Shown one piece after another: positions 43,200-49,931 of a stretch of DNA of 49,931 bases. How positions within the stretch are numbered: position 1 is the first letter of the stretch; every line of letters starts with the position of its first letter. The stretch lies in NCBI GenBank assembly GCA_913063045.1, contig CAJXYM010000010.1, forward strand, positions 1-49,931. Reading direction: 5' to 3'. Made by a program: the position numbers and the translations under genes. This DNA comes from an uncultured Flavobacteriales bacterium. Lineage in GTDB: Bacteria > Bacteroidota > Bacteroidia > Flavobacteriales > BACL11. Below the pieces are notes generated by a model, which ran no database searches, was not told the origin of the DNA, and was given only the letters and a program-made list of their open reading frames with translations.

Positions 43200-44168
43200 C
43201 TACTTAATCATGTATTTAGTTGATTTTGCAATAATTTTATTTGAAGTTTCTCCAAGTCCATCAATTTTTAAACTTATAACATCTCCTTCTTTCAGCCAAA
43301 CATCCTTGTGCTTTGCGTTTTCCAACTTTCTGGTCCCATTTAATTCTAATAGACATCCAGTGCCAACTGTTCCTGAACCAATTATGTCTCCTGGATATAG
43401 TTTAGCGCCATATGATGCTCTTTCAATTATTTGTTCAAAGGTCCAGTTCATGTTCTTTGTGTTACCCGATGATAATAACTCTCCATTTACATAGCACCTC
43501 ATTTCAAGACTATATTTACTTCCATTTTTATCTTTAGAAATTAAATTATCTTTAATTTCATCGGGTGTTACTAAATAAGGGCCTAAAACTGAAGCAAAAT
43601 CTTTTCCTTTAGCAGGACCAAGATTTAATTTCATTTCTTTTTTTTGTAGATCTCTAGCGCTAAAATCGTTAAGAATCATAAATCCTGCTATATAATCTCC
43701 CGCATCTTTAGCTAAAATATTTTCACCTTCTTTTCCAATTAAAATGGCAAATTCTAACTCATAGTCAAGTTGCGTAAAATGGCTAGGCATACATTTAATA
43801 CTTTCATTTGGTCCGAAAATTGCATTATGATTACTAAAGTAAAAAACCGGAAAATCATCAAATTCTTTTACCATATCAGCTCCTCTATTTAGACGACATG
43901 TTTCTACATGTTGACGAAATGCATAAGCGTCTCTAAATGAATTAGGTTTTGGTATTGGTGATTTTAAAATAACATCTTCTAGATTATGAAAGGTTCCATT
44001 GCCATCTTTTAAAAAATTATCAACTTTATTTTGCCACTTATCTTTTTGCACGAGTTCAGTCAAATTAATATCTCCAAATAAGTTATTGAGATTTAATAAT
44101 TTATTCTCTAATACTAAAGCTATTAACTCTTTATCCGATTGCTTTATTTTGTAAGTGCATAATTTCAT
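43200..44168 (-). CDS. Fumarylacetoacetate hydrolase family protein
   Basis: The 322-residue protein has an FAH fold with PIPKPNSFRDAYAF, the metal-site segment FTQLDYELEFAILIG, GFMILNDFSARDLQKKEM, LGPAKGKDFASVLGPYLVTP and the substrate-pocket block IGSGTVGTGCLLELNG. In this locus it most likely cleaves fumarylacetoacetate, the last step of tyrosine breakdown, yielding fumarate and acetoacetate; fumarylpyruvate-type substrates are possible. A -7 box 7 nt from the ATG suggests a leaderless transcript also carrying the flavin reductase and perhaps SOD genes. Confidence 0.92.
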   Translation of the reverse strand: MKLCTYKIKQSDKELIALVLENKLLNLNNLFGDINLTELVQKDKWQNKVDNFLKDGNGTFHNLEDVILKSPIPKPNSFRDAYAFRQHVETCRLNRGADMVKEFDDFPVFYFSNHNAIFGPNESIKCMPSHFTQLDYELEFAILIGKEGENILAKDAGDYIAGFMILNDFSARDLQKKEMKLNLGPAKGKDFASVLGPYLVTPDEIKDNLISKDKNGSKYSLEMRCYVNGELLSSGNTKNMNWTFEQIIERASYGAKLYPGDIIGSGTVGTGCLLELNGTRKLENAKHKDVWLKEGDVISLKIDGLGETSNKIIAKSTKYMIK

Positions 44169-44175
44169 CTTACTG

Positions 44176-44183
44176 CAAAGCTA
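44176..44183 (-). promoter_or_regulatory. -7 box for the FAH operon
   Basis: Minus-strand TAGCTTTG (plus CAAAGCTA) fits TAnnTTTG and ends 7 nt before the ATG of the FAH-family gene. Confidence 0.45.
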
Positions 44184-44241
44184 TCATTTTTAATTTTTCT
44201 CTAATAATATTAGTTTACTTTTATCTATAATACATATATAT

Positions 44242-44249
44242 TATATTTG
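44242..44249 (+). promoter_or_regulatory. -7 box for the homogentisate dioxygenase operon
   Basis: TATATTTG followed by C, in the 98-bp divergent gap, 17 nt before the ATG at 44267. Matches the extended TATATTTGC form seen at several minus-strand promoters in this window. Confidence 0.6.
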
Positions 44250-44266
44250 CATAAAACAAATACACA

Positions 44267-45421
44267 ATGCCTAGATATCATACATTAGGAAATATTCCTC
44301 ATAAGCGACATACTGTTTTTAGAAAAAAAGATGGCAATATTCATTACGAAGAATTATTTGGCACTATAGGTTTTGAAGGGATGTCTTCATTGATGTATCA
44401 CCTGCATAGACCTACTCAGGTAAAATCAATTAAGCCTGCTTATTCTGTAGAGCCTGAAATTGCAGTTGAAAAAAACTTAAAAGCATATTTGATGAAAGGC
44501 TTTGATGTTCCAAAAGTTAAAGATCATTTGGAAAGTAGAATTTCATTAATGTTAAATAATGATTTAAACATTTCGCTTTCTTCACCGTTGAATCTAGAAG
44601 AAAAGTACTTTTATAAGAATACAGATGGTGACGAAGTTATTTTTGTTCACAGAGGCTCTGGTATTCTTAGAAGTGTTTTAGGTAATTTAAAGTTTTCTGC
44701 TGGAGATTATCTTGTTATCCCAAGAGGTGTGATATATACTATGAAGTTTGATAGTAATGATAATAAACTATTCATTGTTGAATCATATACGCCAGTGTAT
44801 ACCCCTAAAAGGTATAGAAATCATTTTGGCCAAATGCTAGAAAACTCTCCGTACTGCGAACGTGATATTAGAGTGCCGGATCATTTAGAAACACACGATG
44901 AGCTAGGAGATTTTATAATTAAAATAAAAAAAGAGCATATGATACATGAGTACACATATGCTTCACATCCTTTTGATGTAGCTGGATTTGATGGATATAA
45001 TTACCCTTATGCTTTTTCTATTCATGACTTTGAGCCGATCACTGGAAGGGTACATCAGCCGCCGCCTGTTCATCAAACATTTGAGACATCAAGATTTGTA
45101 ATTTGTTCTTTTTGCCCTCGAATGTATGACTATCATCCAGAATCAATACCAGCGCCATACAGTCATTCTAATATAGATTCTGACGAAGTTTTATACTATG
45201 TTGCTGGTGATTTTATGAGTAGAAACCATGTTGACGAAGGATATATATCACTTCATCCAGCTGGGATACCACATGGCCCGCACCCTGGAGCTGCAGAGAG
45301 AAGTATTGGTAAAAAATCAACGGATGAACTCGCTGTTATGGTTGATACATTTGCTCCATTGAAATTAACAAAGTCTGCTATTGCACTTTCTGACGGTAAG
45401 TATCATAAATCTTGGCTGTAA
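44267..45421 (+). CDS. hmgA: Homogentisate 1,2-dioxygenase
   Basis: The 384-residue protein starts MPRYHTLGNIPHKRHTVFRK and has a cupin fold: HRGSGILRSVLGNLKFSAGDYLVIPRG-like N-terminal barrel (seen in parts), then GFDGYNYPYAFSIHDFEP and QPPPVHQTF. Candidate iron ligands are in PYSHSNIDSDEV (His300, Glu307) and IPHGPHPG. It opens the ring of homogentisate to maleylacetoacetate. It is shorter than the human enzyme (~445 aa), as usual in Bacteroidota. HPPD is encoded 26 nt downstream on the same strand. Confidence 0.93.
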   Translation: MPRYHTLGNIPHKRHTVFRKKDGNIHYEELFGTIGFEGMSSLMYHLHRPTQVKSIKPAYSVEPEIAVEKNLKAYLMKGFDVPKVKDHLESRISLMLNNDLNISLSSPLNLEEKYFYKNTDGDEVIFVHRGSGILRSVLGNLKFSAGDYLVIPRGVIYTMKFDSNDNKLFIVESYTPVYTPKRYRNHFGQMLENSPYCERDIRVPDHLETHDELGDFIIKIKKEHMIHEYTYASHPFDVAGFDGYNYPYAFSIHDFEPITGRVHQPPPVHQTFETSRFVICSFCPRMYDYHPESIPAPYSHSNIDSDEVLYYVAGDFMSRNHVDEGYISLHPAGIPHGPHPGAAERSIGKKSTDELAVMVDTFAPLKLTKSAIALSDGKYHKSWL

Positions 45422-45447
45422 ACCATTAATAAATAGAAAAAAATTAC

Positions 45448-46605
45448 ATGAGTGATATCAAAAATGTTGAATATGGATTGGAAAAAATATTTAAAGATGC
45501 AAAAGATTTCCTTCCTTTACTAGGCACAGATTATATTGAGTTTTATGTTGGAAATGCAAAGCAAGCTGCCCATTTTTATAAAACAGCATTTGGCTTTCAA
45601 TCTTATGCATATAAAGGTCTTGAAACAAATAATAAAGATTATGTTTCCTATGTCCTTACTCAGGATAAAATCAAAATTGTTCTAACTTCTCCATTAAACT
45701 CAAAATCACCAATTAATGATCATATTGTAAAGCATGGTGATGGTGTGAAAATCATTGCACTTTGGGTAGAAGATGCTGAAAAAGCATGGAAGGAAACCAC
45801 ATCTAGAGGAGCCAAATCTTTTATGAGCCCTACAATAGAAAAAGATGAACATGGCGAGGTTGTTCGCTCTGGAATATATACATATGGTGAAACAGTTCAT
45901 GTATTTGTAGAGCGTAAAAATTATAATGGTACTTTCCTTCCTGGATATCAAAAATGGGAATCAGCTTATAACCCTGAGCCAACAGGCTTAAAGTTCATTG
46001 ATCATATGGTTGGGAATGTTGGGTGGAATGAAATGAATAAATGGGTGAAGTTCTATGAAGATGTTATGGGATTTGTTAACTTTTTATCTTTTGATGATAA
46101 ACAAATTAATACTGATTATTCTGCTTTAATGAGTAAGGTTATGAGTAATGGTAATGGACGGATAAAGTTTCCAATTAATGAGCCTGCAGAAGGAAAGAAA
46201 AAATCGCAAATAGAAGAGTACTTAGATTTTTATGAAGGTCCTGGCGTTCAACATATAGCCGTTGCTACAGATGATATAATTACTACAGTTAGTAAGCTAC
46301 GTTTACGAGGAATAGAATTCTTATCTACACCTCCCGATGAATATTATAAAGCTGTTCCTTTTAGACTAGAAAAACATGATCATAAACTAAAAGAGGATAT
46401 TGAAACCTTAAAAGGTCTTGGGATATTAATTGATGCTGATGAAGAAGGCTATTTATTACAAATCTTCACAAAGCCGCTTCAAGATCGGCCAACAGTATTT
46501 TTTGAAATTATTCAAAGAGTAGGAGCAAGAGGTTTTGGTGCTGGAAATTTTAAAGCTTTATTTGAATCCATTGAAAGAGAACAGGCAAAAAGAGGAACAC
46601 TTTAA
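45448..46605 (+). CDS. hppD: 4-hydroxyphenylpyruvate dioxygenase
   Basis: Two vicinal-oxygen-chelate domains in 385 residues. Expected iron ligands are visible: His186 in FIDHMVGNV, His269 in GVQHIAVATDD and Glu353 in FFEIIQR, the latter preceded by YLLQIFTKPLQDRPT. It converts 4-hydroxyphenylpyruvate to homogentisate. The length and the C-terminal GFGAGNFKALFESIEREQ block are typical. It follows hmgA in an operon, and bcp starts 12 nt after it. Confidence 0.96.
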   Translation: MSDIKNVEYGLEKIFKDAKDFLPLLGTDYIEFYVGNAKQAAHFYKTAFGFQSYAYKGLETNNKDYVSYVLTQDKIKIVLTSPLNSKSPINDHIVKHGDGVKIIALWVEDAEKAWKETTSRGAKSFMSPTIEKDEHGEVVRSGIYTYGETVHVFVERKNYNGTFLPGYQKWESAYNPEPTGLKFIDHMVGNVGWNEMNKWVKFYEDVMGFVNFLSFDDKQINTDYSALMSKVMSNGNGRIKFPINEPAEGKKKSQIEEYLDFYEGPGVQHIAVATDDIITTVSKLRLRGIEFLSTPPDEYYKAVPFRLEKHDHKLKEDIETLKGLGILIDADEEGYLLQIFTKPLQDRPTVFFEIIQRVGARGFGAGNFKALFESIEREQAKRGTL

Positions 46606-46617
46606 AAAATATATATT

Positions 46618-47067
46618 ATGTCAAATTTAAAAATAGGAGATAGAGCTCCAGAAATTAATGCAATTGATCAAAATGAAAAATCAATTAACTTAGAATCTTA
46701 TAAAGGAAAAAAAGTAGTGCTATATTTTTACCCTAAAGATATGACTCCTGGATGTACTGCTCAGTCTTGTAATTTGTCGGATAATTATCAGCTGTTACAA
46801 CAAAAGGGTTACGAAGTGATAGGAGTCTCATGCGATAGTGTCAAAAGACATCAAAAGTTTATTGAGAAACATAACCTTCCATTTAATTTAATCTCTGATG
46901 AAGATAAAAAAGTAGTAAGTGACTATGGTGTATGGCAATTGAAAAAATTTATGGGTAGAGAATATATGGGTATTGTAAGGACCACTTTTATAATTGATGA
47001 AAAAGGATTAATTTCTGATATTATTTCAAAAGTAAACACTAAAGAACATACAGCTCAAATTATTTAG
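46618..47067 (+). CDS. bcp: Thioredoxin-dependent thiol peroxidase (Bcp/PrxQ)
   Basis: A 149-residue peroxiredoxin with the peroxidatic site YPKDMTPGCTAQSCN: Cys46 is the peroxidatic Cys and Cys51 the resolving Cys, the atypical 2-Cys arrangement of PrxQ. It reduces hydrogen and organic peroxides with thioredoxin as donor. It follows HPPD by 12 nt; linkage to an oxygenase operon may protect against oxidative by-products, which is inference. Confidence 0.95.
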   Translation: MSNLKIGDRAPEINAIDQNEKSINLESYKGKKVVLYFYPKDMTPGCTAQSCNLSDNYQLLQQKGYEVIGVSCDSVKRHQKFIEKHNLPFNLISDEDKKVVSDYGVWQLKKFMGREYMGIVRTTFIIDEKGLISDIISKVNTKEHTAQII

Positions 47068-47086
47068 TAAATTCTCAGTTTTATTT

Positions 47087-48442
47087 TCAAAATAATAATC
47101 TAAAGACTTCTTCTATTTTACCAAACTTCTTAATGTTAATAGTAAACTTTTTAGCATCAATTTTATTGTATTTTGAAATTACAATAGTCTTATATCCTAG
47201 TTTTTCAGCTTCAGCAATCCTAGCATCAATTCTATTGACAGCTCTAACTTCACCAGATAAGCCTATCTCTCCCGCAAAGCATATTAGCGTGTCTAATTCT
47301 ATATTATGATCAGATGAGAGAATAGAACATATTACTGCTAAATCAATAGCGGTATCATTAATTTTAATTCCCCCAGTAATATTTAAGAAAACATCTTTAG
47401 ACGATAATTTAAAACCACATCTTTTTTCAAGTACAGCAAGTAACATATTCAATCTTTTAGTGTCAAATCCTGTTGCTGAGCGTTGAGGTGTGCCATACAC
47501 TGCAGAGCTAACTAATGACTGGATCTCCACTAGTAAAGGTCGAGCGCCTTCAATTGTTGCGGCAATTCCTACACCACTTGCTGCCTCATCTCTTTCTGAA
47601 ATCAATAATTCAGAAGGGTTACTTACTTCTCTTAATCCGTATTGATTCATTTCATAAACTCCTAACTCAGAAGCAGATCCAAATCTATTTTTAATAGTTC
47701 TCAATATTCTATAAACATAATTTCTATCGCCTTCAAACTGAAGGACCGTATCCACCATATGTTCTAAAATTTTTGGCCCTGCAATAGCACCATCTTTATT
47801 TATATGCCCAATTAGTAAAACAGCAGTTCCTGTTTCTTTTGCAAACTTAATTAGTTCAGAGGTGCATTCTCTTATCTGTGAAATACTTCCTGGGGTAGAT
47901 TCAAGACTATTAGTATGTATCGTTTGGATAGAATCAATTACTAATATATCAGGTTCTATATTTTCTATTTGTTGAAAAATATTTTGGGTACATGTTTCTG
48001 TTAAAATAAAACAATGATCAGAATCTTTATTGATTCTCTCAGCTCTCATTTTAATTTGTTTTTCGCTTTCTTCACCAGAAATATAAAGGATTTTTTTTGA
48101 CTTAGAGCTAAGTGCAAATTGAAGTAATAAAGTTGATTTTCCTATTCCAGGGTCTCCTGCAAGCAAAATTAAAGAACCTGGAACAATACCGCCTCCAAGT
48201 ACTCTATTGAGTTCTTTATCATTAGTGATGATTCTTTTTTCATCACTAAAATTTATATCACTTATAAGTTTAGGTGTATTGATTTTTTTGCTTTTAAATC
48301 CTTTAGAGGACTTGTCTTCTTTTTTGATATTTTCCTCTACAAAAGAATTCCATTCATTACAACTTGGACATTTCCCTAGCCATTTTGGTGATTGGGTGCC
48401 ACATTGTTGGCAGAAAAAAGCAGATTGAATTTTTTTAGCCAT
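47087..48442 (-). CDS. radA: DNA repair protein RadA
   Basis: The 451-residue protein has an N-terminal C4 zinc finger (Cys11, 14, 25, 28), a RecA-like ATPase core with Walker A GDPGIGKSTLLLQ, the RadA-specific KNRFG motif and a C-terminal Lon-protease-like domain (DVFLNITGGIKINDTAIDLA). RadA promotes branch migration in recombination. Its first 8 nt overlap the end of rfaE2 (ATGGCTAA). Confidence 0.96.
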   Translation of the reverse strand: MAKKIQSAFFCQQCGTQSPKWLGKCPSCNEWNSFVEENIKKEDKSSKGFKSKKINTPKLISDINFSDEKRIITNDKELNRVLGGGIVPGSLILLAGDPGIGKSTLLLQFALSSKSKKILYISGEESEKQIKMRAERINKDSDHCFILTETCTQNIFQQIENIEPDILVIDSIQTIHTNSLESTPGSISQIRECTSELIKFAKETGTAVLLIGHINKDGAIAGPKILEHMVDTVLQFEGDRNYVYRILRTIKNRFGSASELGVYEMNQYGLREVSNPSELLISERDEAASGVGIAATIEGARPLLVEIQSLVSSAVYGTPQRSATGFDTKRLNMLLAVLEKRCGFKLSSKDVFLNITGGIKINDTAIDLAVICSILSSDHNIELDTLICFAGEIGLSGEVRAVNRIDARIAEAEKLGYKTIVISKYNKIDAKKFTINIKKFGKIEEVFRLLF

Positions 48443-48926
48443 TGGATATCTTTTCTAAAATTTGAGTTGTCGAAAATCCTTTTGTGAATGGAAGAATAAT
48501 AACTTCACCTCCATATTCAGCTAATATCTTGTGCCCTATAATATCTTTTTTTAAGTAATCACCTCCCTTAACAATAACATCAGGTCTAATTGTTTTTATC
48601 AAGTGTTCTGGAGTGAGCTCATCAAAAATATAAACAGCATCGACAAAACCCAGAGCTGCAATTAAATTAGACCTTGATTTCTGATCAATAATAGGTCTTT
48701 TATTACCCTTAAGTGTTTTTACTGAAGAATCAGAGTTTACACCAACAATTAGTTTATGTCCTAAATCTGCAGATCTTGCAAGTGTATCTATATGTCCAGC
48801 ATGAATTATATCAAAACACCCATTTGTGAAAATAATCTTTTGTTTGTTTTTTTTCCATAAATCAACTTGCTCTTTAAGACTATTTGATTGCATAATCTTA
48901 TTTTGAATATTTTTAATATTACTCAT
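48435..48926 (-). CDS. rfaE2: ADP-heptose synthase nucleotidyltransferase domain (RfaE2)
   Basis: A 163-residue single-domain nucleotidyltransferase: FTNGCFDIIHAGHIDTL with the HxGH site, VGVNSDSSVKTLKG, and VKGGDYLKKDIIGH. It corresponds to the C-terminal half of E. coli HldE, adding ADP to heptose-1-phosphate for LPS core synthesis. No sugar-kinase domain is present here; it must be encoded elsewhere. It overlaps both neighbours by 8 nt. Confidence 0.92.
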   Translation of the reverse strand: MSNIKNIQNKIMQSNSLKEQVDLWKKNKQKIIFTNGCFDIIHAGHIDTLARSADLGHKLIVGVNSDSSVKTLKGNKRPIIDQKSRSNLIAALGFVDAVYIFDELTPEHLIKTIRPDVIVKGGDYLKKDIIGHKILAEYGGEVIILPFTKGFSTTQILEKISNG

Positions 48927-49878
48927 TTTTATTTTGAAATAGAATTAATATAAAAGAAAATAAACCAAAACAGATAGTCATCAATGTTTGAGCGGTATGC
49001 ACTGTAAATGCAAATAATAAGGCTGGCTGTGCTGCAATTCCTAAAGTTACTAATCCAAGTTTAGCCGCTAAATGATACGAACCAATACCTCCTTGAGTTG
49101 GAACAATCATTCCTAGTCCTCCAATAACAAGCATATAGAATCCGTCTCCAATACTTAAATGTTTTGTTTCCTCAATAGAGAAAAAACAAATATATGTCAT
49201 CATAATATACATTGTCCAAATACAAATTGTGTGTAGCCAAAAAACTTTTTTATTGGAAATATATTTATAGCTCATTAGTCCTTTTTTTAATCCATCTAAA
49301 GCATTAACTATTTTTAGGTAAATAGATAGTTTTTTTATTTTTTTTCTAAAAAAATATGTAGTAAAAGTAAGTGAGATTAAGATTGTAATAATATAAATAA
49401 GATTGTTATTGTTGGATTGGCCTGAAGTAAAGAGATCTTTAAAAAAGACGCTAATCTTAGAAAATTGAAAAATGAATGTTAGTCCAATCAAAAGAATTAG
49501 TATTATTAAATCAATAATTCTTTCTAAAATTATTGTCCCAAAGAGTTTGTTAAAAGGAGTTTTTTCAATTTTTGTAATTGTTGTACATCTTGTTATTTCA
49601 CCAGCTCTTGGTATGATTATATTTGAAACATAACCAATTGCTACTGCGCTAATACTATTTGTAATTGAACTTTTATATCCTAAAGATCTAATCATATATG
49701 TCCATCTTACACCTCTAGAGATTATAGCAAGAGCTCCAAAAACCATTGATAATAATACCCATTTGATTTCTACATTTTGTAATCTTTGGATTAACTCAAT
49801 AAGATTTTGATCTTTAAATGCATAATAAATAAGAGCAAAACCTAGTGCAAGAAAGAATAATGATTTGAGTATTTTCAT
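48919..49878 (-). CDS. Flippase-like membrane protein (lysylphosphatidylglycerol synthase TM-region family)
   Basis: A ~319-residue protein with about eight membrane segments and the UPF0104/AglD2-like blocks RGVRWTYMIRSLGY, IPRAGEITRC, LERIIDLI and GGLGMIVPTQGGIGSYH. Members are thought to move lipids or lipid-linked sugars across the membrane. I chose the ATG at 49878; the alternative TTG at 49908 would add ten residues and overlap the panC end by 20 bp. Its last 8 nt hold the ATG of rfaE2 (ATGAGTAA). Confidence 0.88.
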   Translation of the reverse strand: MKILKSLFFLALGFALIYYAFKDQNLIELIQRLQNVEIKWVLLSMVFGALAIISRGVRWTYMIRSLGYKSSITNSISAVAIGYVSNIIIPRAGEITRCTTITKIEKTPFNKLFGTIILERIIDLIILILLIGLTFIFQFSKISVFFKDLFTSGQSNNNNLIYIITILISLTFTTYFFRKKIKKLSIYLKIVNALDGLKKGLMSYKYISNKKVFWLHTICIWTMYIMMTYICFFSIEETKHLSIGDGFYMLVIGGLGMIVPTQGGIGSYHLAAKLGLVTLGIAAQPALLFAFTVHTAQTLMTICFGLFSFILILFQNKNE

Positions 49879-49888
49879 TAATGTAAAA

Positions 49889-49931
49889 TTATAAAATAAT
49901 GTTGTCAATTAATCTTATTCCAGCAATATAT
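49889..49931 (-). CDS. panC: C-terminal end of pantothenate synthetase (partial)
   Basis: The minus strand, read from base 49930, encodes YIAGIRLIDNIIL and a TAA stop (49889-49891). This matches the typical PanC C-terminus (xLIDNI). The rest lies outside the window. In many Bacteroidota panC and panD precede the flippase-like gene; here only 10 bp separate panC and the flippase, so panD is not between them. The call rests on 13 residues and the neighbourhood. Confidence 0.6.
   Translation of the reverse strand, partial: YIAGIRLIDNIIL

Noticed and set aside
47081-47095. TTATTTT-C-AAAATAA between bcp and radA as a bidirectional terminator
   Set aside because: A one-base loop and an all-AT stem overlapping the radA 3' end are not convincing.
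49906-49908. TTG start for the flippase-like gene
   Set aside because: It overlaps the panC end, and the ATG at 49878 starts directly at the first membrane helix.
1-49931. tRNA or rRNA genes, CRISPR arrays, insertion sequences and prophage genes
   Set aside because: No cloverleaf-like GC-rich segment, regular spaced repeats, transposase or integrase is visible anywhere in the window.

Overview
The window reads as chromosomal DNA from a low-GC, gene-dense member of the Bacteroidota, most likely Flavobacteriales and plausibly marine. The evidence is a SprB-repeat adhesin with a gliding-motility/type IX secretion C-terminal domain next to a PorP/SprF protein, a hydrolase with a type IX sorting tail, a SusC/CarboxypepD-reg style TonB-dependent receptor, and recurrent TAnnTTTG (-7) promoter boxes where Shine-Dalgarno sequences would otherwise be expected. 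I see no rRNA, tRNA, CRISPR array, prophage or insertion sequence.

Layout. 1-2944: 3' part of a giant SprB-like adhesin, then porP/sprF and a hairpin. 3091-4925: a rhodanese-thioredoxin lipoprotein coupled to a GT4 glycosyltransferase. 4911-12853 (minus): a six-gene run, read from the right: a DUF4856 lipoprotein, an imelysin-like lipoprotein, a vitamin K-dependent gamma-carboxylase (VKGC/HTTM) homologue, a TonB-dependent receptor, a DCC-type thiol oxidoreductase (DUF393), and hemW. This is the most interesting part of the window. The carboxylase homologue keeps the candidate catalytic Lys and His and its C-terminal luminal-type domain, and strong hairpins sit at the first two gene junctions. 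12854-13327 is the only long non-coding stretch and carries palindromic operator-like sites. 13328-16067 (plus) is a compact operon of a 4-TM membrane protein, an OmpR-type regulator, a histidine kinase and MsrB.

16084-23445 (minus): a second histidine kinase, an AsmA-like protein, an rRNA pseudouridine synthase, a T9SS-exported esterase-like hydrolase and a short MetRS. 23497-28360: LD-carboxypeptidase, a class V aminotransferase, gatC/plsC on minus, trpS and a YhbP-like flavoprotein. 28361-32606 (minus): a pair of exported amidohydrolases with partly degenerate metal sites. 32709-39551: a 4-TM protein, hflX, an MsbA-like exporter, rbfA, a LolE-like permease, dus and a CPBP protease. 39548-41704 (minus): an ExbB / small membrane protein / ExbD / ExbD energiser. 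41748-42347: superoxide dismutase. 42364-46605: a tyrosine/homogentisate catabolic locus (flavin reductase, FAH-family hydrolase, homogentisate dioxygenase, HPPD). 46618-49931: bcp, then on minus radA, rfaE2, a flippase-like membrane protein and the last codons of panC.

How the genes work together. The outer-membrane receptor, periplasmic lipoproteins and the ExbB/ExbD motor fit TonB-driven nutrient (probably iron) uptake. HPPD, homogentisate dioxygenase and the FAH hydrolase form most of the tyrosine breakdown route. Gene packing is extreme: same-strand neighbours overlap by 1, 4 or 8 nt, and convergent neighbours share stop codons. Several promoter boxes lie only 4-8 nt from the start codon, suggesting leaderless mRNAs.
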